Source of the DNA: Reticulitermes lucifugus
Lineage: Eukaryota; Arthropoda; Insecta; Blattodea; Rhinotermitidae
Length of the DNA stretch: 64,000 nucleotides
Direction: 5' to 3'
Assembly (NCBI GenBank): GCA_026260175.1
Contig: JAKCWW010000501.1
Coordinates: 35,818-99,817, forward strand
Below are positions 14,001 to 22,960 of the stretch, piece after piece (position 1 is the stretch's first letter; the number at the start of each line of letters is the position of its first letter). A program made the position numbers and the translations under genes. Under the pieces are notes generated by a model that saw nothing but the letters and a program-made list of their open reading frames with translations, ran no database searches and was not told the DNA's origin.

Positions 14001-17000
14001 AGATGCAAAGTTAAGTAGCCACCATTAATGGTTGCTTGTCTTCACATCATAAATTCATGTTACTGAGAAGATGTTGGTTTCTTATGGTGTAGTGTGTTGC
14101 TGGTAGTATCCATTTTATATAGGACAAGAGCATTTTTGAGGAATGGGTATGAACATAATTCTAGTTTTTTCTGTTATGTGTGATAGAATCCCATTATGGC
14201 AGCTTTAGTACTTAATGGTGCATCACAGCTGCCGGAGTCCATAATCGCTACTGCTGGAAGTGCATCTTATGAACATCTTCTGAAACAGCGAAGATGTAGG
14301 CAGCGAAGCAGCTTTACCAAATCCAATCCCAACCAAGATAAGAAGGTGAAGAAAAACTAAATATTAGTCATTAGTGATAAGTTAAAGTAATATCAAGGTG
14401 GGGGAAAGCAAAGAATGCTTTTTGATGTAGTCGTTGCCTTAAGGTGGTTCATAACTTAGGATCCATTGTGCTGTGGAAATGAAAGTTCCATTTCATTGAG
14501 AGATTTAATAGAGAGGTTAGTATTTCTACTTTGTATGTTCAGCTGTCAGATGGGAGGCCTAACTGAGATTTTTGTTGTGTTTATCAGTCTTTGCAGGCAA
14601 AATTTTTAGTGCCTGAAAAATAGTAAACTTATTCTTTGAAATCCCTAACTGTCCGTAGCTTTCTGAGAATGATTGTAGATTATGGGCTGCTATATTGAAG
14701 CAACAAAGAAATCTAGAAGTATGAAGGTTTGATACAGCTGTGAACATTACCATATTGAATGTGATGGTAATTGGTTGAATAATGAATATTACGAGGTTTT
14801 TCAAATTAATGAAATGGTAGCCTGAGTGAGTTATTGTGTTAGAATTATATATATTAGCATATATAAAAATGATGAAAATAGTGTAAAATCTTTGAATCAT
14901 ACTTTTTCTTGGTTGATATAGAACTTAAAATTCTAGTATTTCATACTTTAATAAGCATAGTATCAGTACAGTAGCAAATATTTAGCTCTCTCTGTATATT
15001 CAAGTACCAATTTAATGGAAGATTGACATGTTTGTATCCACTTCATCAAGTAACTTCACTTGGCAAAATATTTCTGTAAGAAATGTATTTTATGCCCCCC
15101 CCCCTCCTACATTGTTATGATCATTGTTTGTAGATTTTAGGGACATTTGACTCTGTCAGTTTGAAATATGTTTTTGTTGTGTCAAAGTTGCCAGTTGTCT
15201 TTACACGTGTATGAGTATCTGCATGTGCACACACATATACACACACACACACACACACCTATATATTAGAAGAATAAAACAGACCTCTTTTCAATGCTAC
15301 TATGACTTTCTTTTGTTTTCTGTGTGGGATAATGTGTAAGTCTCTGTGATCTGGAGATGCATGCAGAATTGTATGTCTTCATGTATTGTATCTGTTCATG
15401 TTGTCCAATTTTAACCAAAACTGAAATGACTCCACAGTTTTTCGTAAAATTCATACAACATTCAGGGGTTCTGGATTTGTTATATGCATACAGATGAACA
15501 GATCAGTTTTAATGGATTCTTCACATAGATGTGAGTGTGGCTAAAAATCAGTGTGTCCGTCACTACCAAATTGTGAATGGAGGCTTCTGTATATCCACAC
15601 CCAGAATTGTAGTGGTAATGGATGACCTGTAGCTGATTGAATTAATCATATATTACAGTGAATACTTACTGGTTTGTTTTGTTTTGTTTTACAGAATGAT
15701 TCCAGTTCCAGACTACAAAATTTGGTGGATGGTGAGACACAGACTGAAATGATGGACATTAGTGAAACTGACAACAGCCCAAACCCCCAGTTTGCTGGCC
15801 GTCAGTTTAATGTAACTGTTTCCCAGGCAGGCATAGTGAAAGAGGTGGAGGAACACAAAGTGACTGATAAATCTCCAGGAACAGAAAGCTTAAATGGCAA
15901 TAGTGTAAACTGTGGTGAGGTTGAACTGCGATTACAGCGCGATCCCTCGGATGATTCTGAACCAAATAGCAATTTGAGACTCTCTATTCGTGAAAGTGAC
16001 GATGAACATTTGGAAAGCCTGGGAAGGAAAGTGAATGAAATTTTGAATGGAAACAGAGCTTTGGCACCTCCTGCAATTGAAACCACTGCCAACAATGGGA
16101 ACCCTGATGTTCTTTCTATGCTGTCAGGGTTAAGTCATAAGGAAGGCTGTTGTAGTGAGGAAGAGTTGGCCAGGAGAATTGTGGCAGCTGGTAGAGGTGG
16201 CCAGAAGTTGTCCGCCCACTATCGGGGTGTTATCGTTTGTGCTGATTCAGTACACCCTGTTACAAATCTGAGGATGAGACAGGGAGACAGTTCTGAAACT
16301 CTAGACTCTCAGGACTCCAGGGATGACATGTGTGAAAGCTGGTCAGAGGAGGAAGGAGAGTATTCAGTAGACAGCTATGCACTTCACAGAGGAAGGTCTG
16401 TATGAGAACACAGATTTTGTGTAAGATCAACAGGCATTACAGAAATGTACTGCATTTGTCATTTAAAAATACTAGAAATGGTCCCTTCATATGATGGGCT
16501 TAACATAATATTCATGTGCTAATCCATGGCTTCCTTCATGAGGCATTTCTTGCTTCATGATGATTAGTGAGGTTATCATAATATGGTTTATTAAATTATT
16601 GTATTGTAAACATAGCTGAAACTGTAATTTTTGTTTTAAGAACTTTGTAGAAATGATGCACTGATGCAAATTACTAGTTTCGAAACACTTGATGATATTC
16701 AGTCATCAACACACTGATTAAATGGAACTTTGATTTTGAGATTCATTAAGCTTAAACAGTGATGTGTCATCACTTTCCTGTCAGTGTTTCTTTCTTAAAA
16801 TGCTGGAGTTACATTTGTGTTTTTTGTCATCCTATTTTAACCACAGGAATCTGATAATCATGGAAATGAAACACACACCAAGCCCTTTCATAACCATGGT
16901 AATTTCAGCATGACTGACTCAATCACATGAGGATAGTAAACTAGTCATCCATCTGTGTGCAATGACTGTTTCATTTTTGTCATTTTGATTTGATTATATT

Positions 17001-18410
17001 TATTTTCATTAGTTATTTCATTGGCTTCAGCCTGCAGTGCACTTGTTAAAATCTGTGTTGTTCCACAGCTGTTATCACATAAAATCCAAGTACTTGTTTA
17101 GAACTTTTATTATTATTCAAATTATGTTAGAAAGGATGACAAAAAACAGATGGTGGAACTGTGTACAAAGAGATATTAATAGACGCAAAATTAAAAACTG
17201 GAAAGAGGGGTCAGAAAACAGAGCTGACTGGGAGAAGTCCATTAACGAGGCAAAGGTCCACATTGGACTGTAGTGCCATCTAAGAAGAAGAAGATTATGT
17301 TAGAAACTGCTTGTGTCACATTGCATTTTGTATTGTGGACAAAGTATTATTTACTGTTGTCTGAAAACATGGGACAGTGGAAAACTTACGTCATATCTGA
17401 TAATGTATCAGAATTTGTGTTAGTGGAAATTATGCACAGAAATTTATCACTGAATTGTTTAATTATTAATTTATATTTAAAGATAGACTCACCATATAGG
17501 CTGAAACAAAGTAGTCATTGTGAGTTCTTTACAGAATTTTTTGCCAGTAACTGCTGTTGTGTGGGAAAGTTCTTGTAGTGTGTATCACACTGATGGGGAA
17601 GTTCACAGTTAACTTTTTTCCACTTTGCATAAATCTGAAACTAATACACAGTTATTTACAGCTTTGCCCGACGGCCTGTTGCACCGCGATGTAGGTCACG
17701 TCGGCTGAAGAAATCCACAGCTGTTACAACTGATGCTGTGGGATCAGATGAGGAAAATACTCCAGACTACAGCCATCCCCCATCTAGTCAGTGCTCTACT
17801 TTGGAGAGCAACCCAGATCTGCCTCAGATGGTGCAGAAGTTAGGGTCTGTAGCAAGGAAGAGGCCTCACTGTGATACCAAGGAGGTATGTGAAGAAAACA
17901 ATTTGCATCTGCAGACTGGGGGGGTGGAGAGTTAACGGTAGAAAGGAAGTGATGTAACGTAAGAGTATTTGGTGCACATAACGAGTTTTAGAGGAGAATG
18001 GCAGTATGTAAATGCATTAAAATAATGTACTTACACATGATAATTTACATTTTTCCAGAACTTATATCAGATTTGTGTTATGTCACTTAAAATGAAGCAT
18101 CAATTACCAGAAAATTTACCTGACTACCACAGCAAAGATTAGTAAATAGTAAATATAGCAGTAATGCTGATAAAACCACATTTTGTTCTGCAGTAAGTAG
18201 GCTTTCAGTTCTGCCTAGAAATTGTCTGTCTTTTCTGATGCTCCTTATGCATGTGTGTGTGTATATATATGTATGTATGTATTCATTCATTTATTTCAGA
18301 AACTCGGAACAGCTTCAGCAGACAGTTCAGACTCTGAATCAGACGATGTCAGTGATATGACGATTGCAACTCAGCTTGGTAAATCACCGAAAATGGAAAC
18401 AGTAGTATGA
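4753..18410 (+). CDS. wnd: wallenda/DLK dual leucine zipper MAP3K (spliced, 11 coding exons)
   Basis: Mixed-lineage-type MAP kinase kinase kinase of the MAP3K12/MAP3K13 (DLK/LZK) family. It phosphorylates MKK4/MKK7-class kinases to drive JNK and p38 signalling in axon injury and synapse growth. Splicing gives 903 codons. In order: an acidic and proline-rich N terminus; the family signature GCLRPVW just before the kinase; the P-loop GSGAQG at residues 117-122; catalytic Lys137; HRD 219-221; DFG 239-241; APE 263-265; a heptad-rich zipper at about 405-472; a Ser-rich tail with an SEEEGE acidic box and a final DSSDSESDD block, both seen in vertebrate LZK. All kinase catalytic residues are present. 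The start is uncertain: ATG 4753 follows an in-frame stop at 4699, but an AG at 4771-4772 could be a splice acceptor from an upstream coding exon. Plus strand, no close neighbour. Confidence 0.93.
5207..5541 (-). repeat. dispersed repeat copy in wnd intron 1
   Basis: Minus-strand translation contains [14 protein letters not shown], a signature I recognise from a dispersed repeat found in many arthropod genomes. The plus strand holds an inverted pair, GTACCAACATTTCAG near 5269 and CTGAAATGTCAGTAC near 5336, around CTGATGA (5312-5318) and a 7-bp hairpin. That is a decayed version of the hammerhead-like motif described elsewhere. Confidence 0.5.
5440..5504. repeat. TA/TATG microsatellite
   Basis: Alternating TA and GTAT units, ending in six TATG-like repeats, in wnd intron 1. 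Confidence 0.85.
5830..6013 (+). CDS. wnd: wnd coding exon 2 (kinase N lobe)
   Basis: Acceptor GTGCAG before 5830. Codes for the P-loop [10 protein letters not shown], the VAVKK lysine and the alpha-C segment [10 protein letters not shown]. Donor GTGAGT at 6014. The splice restores codon AA|G. Confidence 0.93.
6937..7195 (+). repeat. SINE family A copy (wnd intron 2)
   Basis: Starts TGGTATAGCGACTC with a tRNA-like B box, GGATTGAATCCC, at about 6975. It shares ATGGGTACCGGGTCATTCCC, AAAGCGGCCAGGGC-type and GAGCTATACCT segments with the copy at 24411-24681, and ends in repeated TTTACC. Seven other more or less decayed copies occur in the window. Confidence 0.75.
8129..8320 (+). CDS. wnd: wnd coding exon 3 (hinge and catalytic loop)
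   Basis: Acceptor TTCCAG before 8129. Codes for [16 protein letters not shown], almost identical to vertebrate DLK/LZK, and ends inside the catalytic loop HRDLKSPN. Donor GTAAGA at 8321, phase 2. Confidence 0.95.
8578..8736 (+). CDS. wnd: wnd coding exon 4 (activation segment)
   Basis: Acceptor TTGCAG before 8578. Codes for [11 protein letters not shown], the activation loop [16 protein letters not shown], and EKVDIW, with the Trp codon split across the intron. Donor GTATGT at 8737. Confidence 0.95.
8824..9091 (+). CDS. wnd: wnd coding exon 5 (kinase C lobe)
   Basis: Acceptor TTCAG before 8824, only 87 bp after exon 4. Codes for [11 protein letters not shown], the YKDVDSSAI segment, and KPRNRPSF, which marks the end of the kinase fold. 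Donor GTATGT at 9092, phase 0. Confidence 0.95.
9231..9506 (+). repeat. SINE family A copy, diverged (wnd intron 5)
   Basis: Same order of blocks as the 6937 copy: a tRNA-like head, GGGGGCAAGAGTT, CATCCAGACGAGC, TACTTGGGTACTTTC, GGGGTAAACTGACC, and a CATGGCATGAACAGGGACAT tail. Clearly older than the 24411 copy. Confidence 0.65.
9617..9775 (+). repeat. possible tRNA-headed SINE remnant
   Basis: GTGTGGTCAAGTGGCAGCAC followed about 35 bp later by TCTGGAATAGAATG looks like a decayed tRNA-type A and B box pair. No second copy in the window confirms it. Confidence 0.3.
10130..10142. other. assembly gap (13 N)
   Basis: A run of N follows a C homopolymer in wnd intron 5. It lies outside coding sequence. 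Confidence 0.98.
10513..10823 (+). CDS. wnd: wnd coding exon 6 (leucine zipper coiled coil)
   Basis: Acceptor TTACAG before 10513. Codes for the post-kinase helix and the zipper, including three consecutive 14-residue units at 10699-10740, 10741-10782 and 10783-10824 (see findings). Donor GTAAGC at 10824 splits the final Lys codon. Confidence 0.93.
11229..11626. repeat. fold-back repeat with decayed hammerhead-like motif (wnd intron 6)
   Basis: Inverted arms of about 60 bp: 11229-11290 (AATAATACAACGAACAAGG) and 11567-11626 (CCTTGTTGGTTGTATTATTT). Next to the left arm, the minus strand reads GGCTGACAAGGCC then AAAACATGTA, a decayed version of the stem II, GAAAC and palindromic ACAUGU arrangement seen in the other fold-back elements. 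A 48-bp direct repeat (about 11327-11375 and 11617-11665) overlaps the right end. Confidence 0.6.
11450..11580 (+). repeat. dispersed repeat copy ([11 protein letters not shown] type)
   Basis: Plus-strand translation reads [14 protein letters not shown], the hallmark of the same dispersed arthropod repeat family as 5207-5541 and 21775-22012. It sits inside the loop of the fold-back at 11229-11626. Confidence 0.5.
12620..12764 (+). CDS. wnd: wnd coding exon 7
   Basis: Acceptor TTGCTAG before 12620. Continues as [18 protein letters not shown], then a Ser/Pro-rich stretch. Frame and phase fit both neighbours. Donor GTTAGT at 12765, phase 0. Confidence 0.82.
14229..14345 (+). CDS. wnd: wnd coding exon 8
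   Basis: Acceptor CATCACAG before 14229. Thirty-nine codons containing [17 protein letters not shown], a basic segment of the kind seen after the zipper in this family. An alternative acceptor 20 bp upstream breaks the frame. Donor AAG|GTGAAG at 14346, phase 0. Confidence 0.78.
15229..15258. repeat. (CA)n microsatellite
   Basis: About 14 CA units with one TATA interruption, in wnd intron 8. Confidence 0.9.
15695..16395 (+). CDS. wnd: wnd coding exon 9 (acidic Ser-rich tail)
   Basis: Acceptor TTTTACAG before 15695. The longest coding exon of this gene; Ser/Asp/Glu rich, ending near [13 protein letters not shown], like the SEEEEGEVDSEVE region of vertebrate LZK. The donor AG|GTCTGT at 16396 is weak. 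Read-through would stop at TGA 16403-16405, giving a shorter isoform. Confidence 0.88.
17127..17296 (+). pseudogene. non-LTR retrotransposon ORF2 3' end remnant
   Basis: Plus-strand translation reads [16 protein letters not shown] ... [15 protein letters not shown], then a stop and an AAG-repeat tail (about 17281-17294). This RW...DW...EAK.H.GL ending with an (AAG)n tail is typical of the extreme C terminus of RTE/CR1-like LINE proteins. 5'-truncated insertion in wnd intron 9. Confidence 0.5.
17662..17884 (+). CDS. wnd: wnd coding exon 10
   Basis: Acceptor TTTACAG before 17662 completes a Ser codon with exon 9. Codes for a basic segment [17 protein letters not shown], then [13 protein letters not shown], comparable to EEGNTSDHSNSP of vertebrate LZK. 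Donor GTATGT at 17885, phase 0. Confidence 0.85.
18300..18410 (+). CDS. wnd: wnd terminal coding exon 11
   Basis: Acceptor TTTCAG before 18300. Codes for [19 protein letters not shown] and a short tail to TGA 18408-18410. The DSSDSESDD block matches the conserved acidic C-terminal block of DLK/LZK proteins. Confidence 0.9.
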   Translation, partial: KLGTASADSSDSESDDVSDMTIATQLGKSPKMETVV

Positions 18411-18464
18411 TGAACATGGACGTCTGGATTTCATTTGTAGTGGTCATCACTTTTATTACATTTA

Positions 18465-18470
18465 AATAAA
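18465..18470 (+). terminator. wnd: candidate poly(A) signal of wnd
   Basis: AATAAA lies 55 bp after the wnd stop codon. A longer 3' untranslated region using later signals cannot be excluded. Confidence 0.5.
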
Positions 18471-19980
18471 CATTGTACAATCATTAGGAATTTTATTAGG
18501 TGGCCTGAGTTGTAATATATGGATATTTTTAAACACAAATATGGTAGGGATAATGTACCTATTTGTGTATTCTAAACGTTTTGTGGTTAAAAGTTTGACT
18601 GCTGGCAATGATCTATGTTCCTGATTGGTATGAAGTGCAAACTGAACACTGATTACATGATGAAAGACCCTTCCCTCACTGAATGAATTCATTATGTTAA
18701 ACAGTGGCTCTCAAGGATTTATTAAGGTATGAGCACTTCCATTTGTGGTTAGTGATTAATGAAAGTCTGTGGAAGATAAGCCTGGTATTAAGTTTGTTAA
18801 GGGGAAATGTGTGAGGATCAAGCGATATGGAAATCACACTTATTTGTGAAACATACATTAGAAAGTGCTGGTGAATCAAAAATGAAAGTGAAATTTGGAT
18901 TTTAATGTAGATATAATTAGAGTTTGTGAAATATTACTTTCATGTTGTCACCCTCAAATTTAACAGGATATAAACTTCAGATTTGAATGATCTCATATGG
19001 GTTGTGAAAATCGACATTCCTGCAAGTTTCTGTTCATTAAAGTGCAGTATTTGTATTAGCTGTATTAGTTCCGCTCAGGTAACACGTGTAGAGTACAGCC
19101 GTTTTGTACTTGTACAAGTATTTGTGAAACAATGCGAGTGGTTAGTCATGTCGCTTTTTCTGGCTGAGAATATAACAGTAGCTCATACAGGTTAATGTGT
19201 CTGTTCATGAGCATGATATATAAACACAGTTGGTGCAATATAACTGTATTTCAGCCTGGTGGAAAGCATACTGTCCGACTAAGCAAGTTATTGGTTGTTA
19301 ACATTTTAAGCTATGTGTAAAAGTCCATCCTTATGCCATGCTTTGTTATAATTTATTTTTTATGATTTTGTATTTTAAGATAAAACTTCTACATAAAAGA
19401 GAGAGAATTTCTTAGTACTAAGTTTATAGACTTCCTATGACGTGATTAGTGGCAGATATTTCTAGTGCAGCACAGCATTCATTTGCTTTGTTTGTGTACC
19501 GAAAGTTAGTTATGTCTTCAAAATGCTATGAATGTGAGATTCCTGTTTGTAAGAGTAAGACTTTTAAAACCATTACCATGACAGCATAACACTGTGCAAT
19601 TTTTTATAAAAATTTGTGTACTGTTATTTATTTGTTTGTTTGAACATTGATGAAGAAGGCTTCTGGAATCAGTGCACCGTCACTAAACATAGTTTCTAGA
19701 AGTCATGTATTGATAATGAGTTCAGATTATTGAAAAAGATCTGATGTCATTTATATTTATAATTATTGTGATACATCTGTTGGTATTATCTGTTTTTACA
19801 AAATATTATTAATTCAAATTAAGTGAAATTAGTTAACTGGTTGACATGTACAACTTTTACTTACTGCCCTGTGCCACAAAACCAGTTTTTCTTGCATGTT
19901 ACTGTAAAGGCAGTAATTTTATGTAACAGTATATTTATTTCAAACCAATTGCACATCTGTTGGTTAACGTGTATTATTAC
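18471..19980. other. AT-rich intergenic DNA or distal wnd 3' UTR
   Basis: No open frame with recognisable content and no clear repeat boundary. It may include extended 3' untranslated sequence of wnd. Confidence 0.3.
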
Positions 19981-20026
19981 TTCTCCGACATGTTTCAGCT
20001 AATAATAATAGCCATCCTCATGGAGA
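19981..20026 (-). ncRNA. hammerhead-like ribozyme motif, FB1 left arm
   Basis: Minus strand: stem I strand TCTCC, core AUGAGGA (expected CUGAGGA; C3 is changed to A), one extra U, stem II GGCTA/TAGCT, GAAA, short palindromic stem III ACATGT, cleavage base C, then GGAGA pairing with TCTCC. The C3 change should reduce or abolish activity. Confidence 0.6.
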
Positions 20027-20627
20027 TTGTTGACACAAAGGAGTATCTGATGCTTAAACGTGTAGTTGTCGGTTTTACTTGGTAAATGGTACATTATAAA
20101 ATTAAGTATTTAAAATATCAATATTTGATATTAAACAGTTACTGAAATTAGGTCAAAATTATACAATATTTGTTAGTTTCTTTTTGTATTTCTTTTCATC
20201 CATTCATATAAAGGCAAACAGTACTCTTCACTCGTAGTTGGATCATAAATCTCTTAAAATAGTTGAATTAAAATTAGAAATTGTAAAATGCAGATATAAA
20301 AATTAGAATTTAGTGGATTGGAAATGTATAATACTGGGTAAATTCTAATTTTTATATCTGGCTTTTATGATTTATAAATTTAATTCACTTATTTGTACAG
20401 ATTTATGATCCAATGAGGATTGAAGAGTACTGTTTGCCTTTAGATGTTCGGATATAAAGAAATATAACTAGAAACCAATACAAATGTGGTATAATTTTAA
20501 CCTAATTTTAGTAACTGTTTAATATAAAATAATGATATTTTAACCATTTAATTTTATAATGTACCATTTACCAAGTACAGCTGACGACAATGTGTTCCAA
20601 CATCAAATGTTCCTTTGTGTCAACAGT

Positions 20628-20672
20628 CACCCTGAGGATGGCTATTATTATTAGCTGAAACATATCGGAGAA
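20628..20672 (+). ncRNA. hammerhead-like ribozyme motif, FB1 right arm
   Basis: Plus strand: CTGAGGA at 20632-20638, extra T, stem II GGCTA (20640-20644) with TAGCT (20652-20656), GAAA 20657-20660, stem III ACATAT (decayed from ACATGT), predicted cleavage after C20666, then GGAGAA. The 5' strand of stem I has lost most of its complementarity. Confidence 0.6.
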
Positions 20673-21774
20673 TTAATAATATACATGTATACGAACAAAT
20701 TGAAATTAGTTGGAAATATATTCTTACATATATCTATTGCACGCAAAATGAACAGTATCAAAGCACAAACTTTAGTTATTCATAATCATATGAATTTAGG
20801 GTATATATAGGTAAATTTTATAGAACCATCTTCACTACAAGTTTCCCTCTACTCGCGTGACTTCTGTAAGTTCGTACTATTTCTGTGTACCTGTCTTCAA
20901 AAATTTGCCTCATTTTAGGGAGAATAGAGCAGCCTGATAGATGTGTACATAAATTAAGAAGGACAGTCTGAAATCAACTAATTTCTTGCATTTGTAGTGA
21001 TTTTCATTAAGAAAAGTGAGCATAAAATCTGTATGGTTCTCCATCTCATTATACTGTCATTTCGGGTGGATATAGAGTTTACTATTAGAACAAGGTAAGC
21101 ACAGTAAATCGCACTGCTGGTTCACTAATCATTGGTGAAAATTGGCCTATGTCATCACTTGGATTTTAACTGAATATCATATTTGCCATATTTACTTCAA
21201 AGTGATTTTAATGTAGTGCACCTTTATATATCAAAGTGGAAGGCAAGGCATAGTTAATATTCCCAGTGTGATGGACAGCACGTCAGTGTCCAGACTGTAT
21301 ACTGAATTGGGATAATTACATGACATTTCGAGGACAACTGCAATGCCTTCACTCAGAAATATTGGACAAATTACTGTGATGCCAAAAAACTGGTCTTTTG
21401 TCTTGCTGGAGAACAGTGGTCTGGATATAAGGGAGTACATTATGATGCAGATATGGCAGAATTTAAACATTAGGAGTAACTTCAGAATATCTGATGTTTT
21501 TTCTTAGCATTTTATCCCTGTAGAACTTGTATAATTTATCTTTTGTCATGTGAAACAAAGAAATGTATGTGTTGTGTATGACAGTTACATGGTGTGATGC
21601 AGCTCTTTGTCAGTATTATACTCAATAATAGATGCCTTCACACTCATTAAAGAGATGCCTCAGTGCATGCAGAAATACAAGGTCTGATCAAAAAGGAGCA
21701 AGACTGAATTTAATTTCAAATATATCGCACTGCACAGGAATACAGTCGCAAGGAACAAGCACAGATATGCTATT
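20673..21774. other. intergenic DNA without recognised features
   Basis: AT-rich. A 79-codon open frame on the minus strand (21231-21470) has no recognisable domain. Confidence 0.3.
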
Positions 21775-22012
21775 GCATGTAGCAGTAGTGTGGATTTGGG
21801 TCTTCTGGGTTACAACAGTTTGCAGTTTATAGGTGATTATAATGTTCTGGTGGTACCTGCTGCCTCAATCTGTATCTTGATTTCTTGAAGATGGAGGCAA
21901 CAAGTGCCTCCGAAATGTAAGTAACCGCCTATGAAACTGCATCATGTCCTTACCCCAAAGAGCATAAGCTAAATCTTCAGTGCTGTGAAGACCTCAGATT
22001 TTACGTACAAGC
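21775..22012 (+). repeat. dispersed repeat copy (WVFWVTTVC ... KMEATSASE type)
   Basis: Plus-strand translation gives VAVVWIWVFWVTTVC and, in another frame, LKMEATSASEM then an EDLRF-like ending. This order is typical of the dispersed repeat also seen at 5207-5541 and 11450-11580. It includes a hammerhead-like hairpin at 21885-21920. Confidence 0.5.
21885..21920 (+). ncRNA. hammerhead-like core in dispersed repeat
   Basis: TTGAAGA (C3 replaced by T), one extra T, a perfect 6-bp stem II GGAGGC/GCCTCC, GAAA, then TGTA in the place of the minimal stem III. Same architecture as the fold-back motifs, but stem I is not convincing, so it is probably inactive. Confidence 0.4.
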
Positions 22013-22149
22013 ATGCCCACAATTGTACAATTGCTTCAGTCATTTATGGTTAGTGTAAATTATTTTTTTATGTCTGAATTGAATGATGTTCAAGATCAGA
22101 GAACAAAATGTGTGGATGAAATTATGGGAAAATTTTGGAAAGACAGTGC

Positions 22150-22960
22150 CTTGAACATATCTGTTGGAACGGATACAGCATTTGGAGATGTAACAATGGA
22201 TGAAGTGTGAGCTTTGAGTGGTTACATCATTTTAAAGATGAATGGATGTCCATTCAGTGATGAGCAGCCAGTATACTTGACAAATCAGTATCTCAGGTGC
22301 ATGATTTAATGTGAAGTGACAGAAGGATTTTCACGAAGTGGCTGGGAGTACAAATTTCTTACTGCTTATGTTTAGTTGTCTGAACTAAAGATCTGGGAGT
22401 GATGTGGTTCAGTGGCACGAAAACGGCATGCATGTGGCCTCTGATTTGTTTGAATTTGCGGGAACAAATAATTACGTGTGATGACATATTAGTCTGTAGT
22501 TATGTCCCTGAAACTAAGCAGTAATCACCAAAGGGATTCGTACCCAGTTATGAGGGCGAAGAGACATGTTGATTCAGTGCATTATAAATGGCTATAAATG
22601 TATAAATCCTGTTACTGCAAATTCACCATGACAATGCACCTGCTCACTCGGCCCACCTTTTGTGACAATTTTTAGCAAAACACAACATTGCAGAAATGGG
22701 ACAGCTTCTGTATTCACTACATACAGATTTCTGTGAGATGTTTTTTTTTTGTTTCTCCCACCCACTTAAACTTACAAAACCTTTAAAGGTAAATACAGAA
22801 GATATTTGATAACTGTTTAAAACCAGTGAACAGAATGCAGTGGAGAAACTGAAACATTTTCTTTGAGAAGTGCTTGCAATACTGGTAGGAGAAACAAGGA
22901 AGTGCACACCATGTCTACTGTAATAGAAGCTTGCTTTGAAGGGGATTAATCTCATATCCC
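22150..22960 (+). pseudogene. mariner-family transposase remnant
   Basis: Around 22627, HDNAPAHS is readable, the signature of mariner (DD34D) transposases, followed by FLAKHNIAEMGQ and, further on, QNAVEKLKHFL. Upstream, HHFKDEW...DEQP fits the N-terminal half. Many stops and frameshifts and a T-rich expansion near 22740; no intact catalytic domain. Confidence 0.65.

Larger units (their letters stand above)
19981..20672. repeat. fold-back element FB1 with hammerhead-like motifs
   Basis: Long imperfect palindrome. The left end TTCTCCGACATGTTTCAGC is mirrored by GCTGAAACATATCGGAGAA at the right end. Arms of about 330 bp match throughout, for example GGTAAATGGTACATTATAAA against TTTATAATGTACCATTTACC, meeting near 20330. 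Each outer end carries a hammerhead-like core facing outwards. No coding capacity. It resembles solo terminal repeats of Penelope-like elements in inverted orientation, which is an inference. Confidence 0.85.

Noticed and set aside
16672-16720. Another hammerhead-like site (GAAACTAGTA on the minus strand, hairpin TTGATGA/TCATCAA)
   Set aside because: GAAAC with a palindromic ACTAGT is present, but no CUGANGA and stem II in the right order could be drawn, and no fold-back arms were seen.
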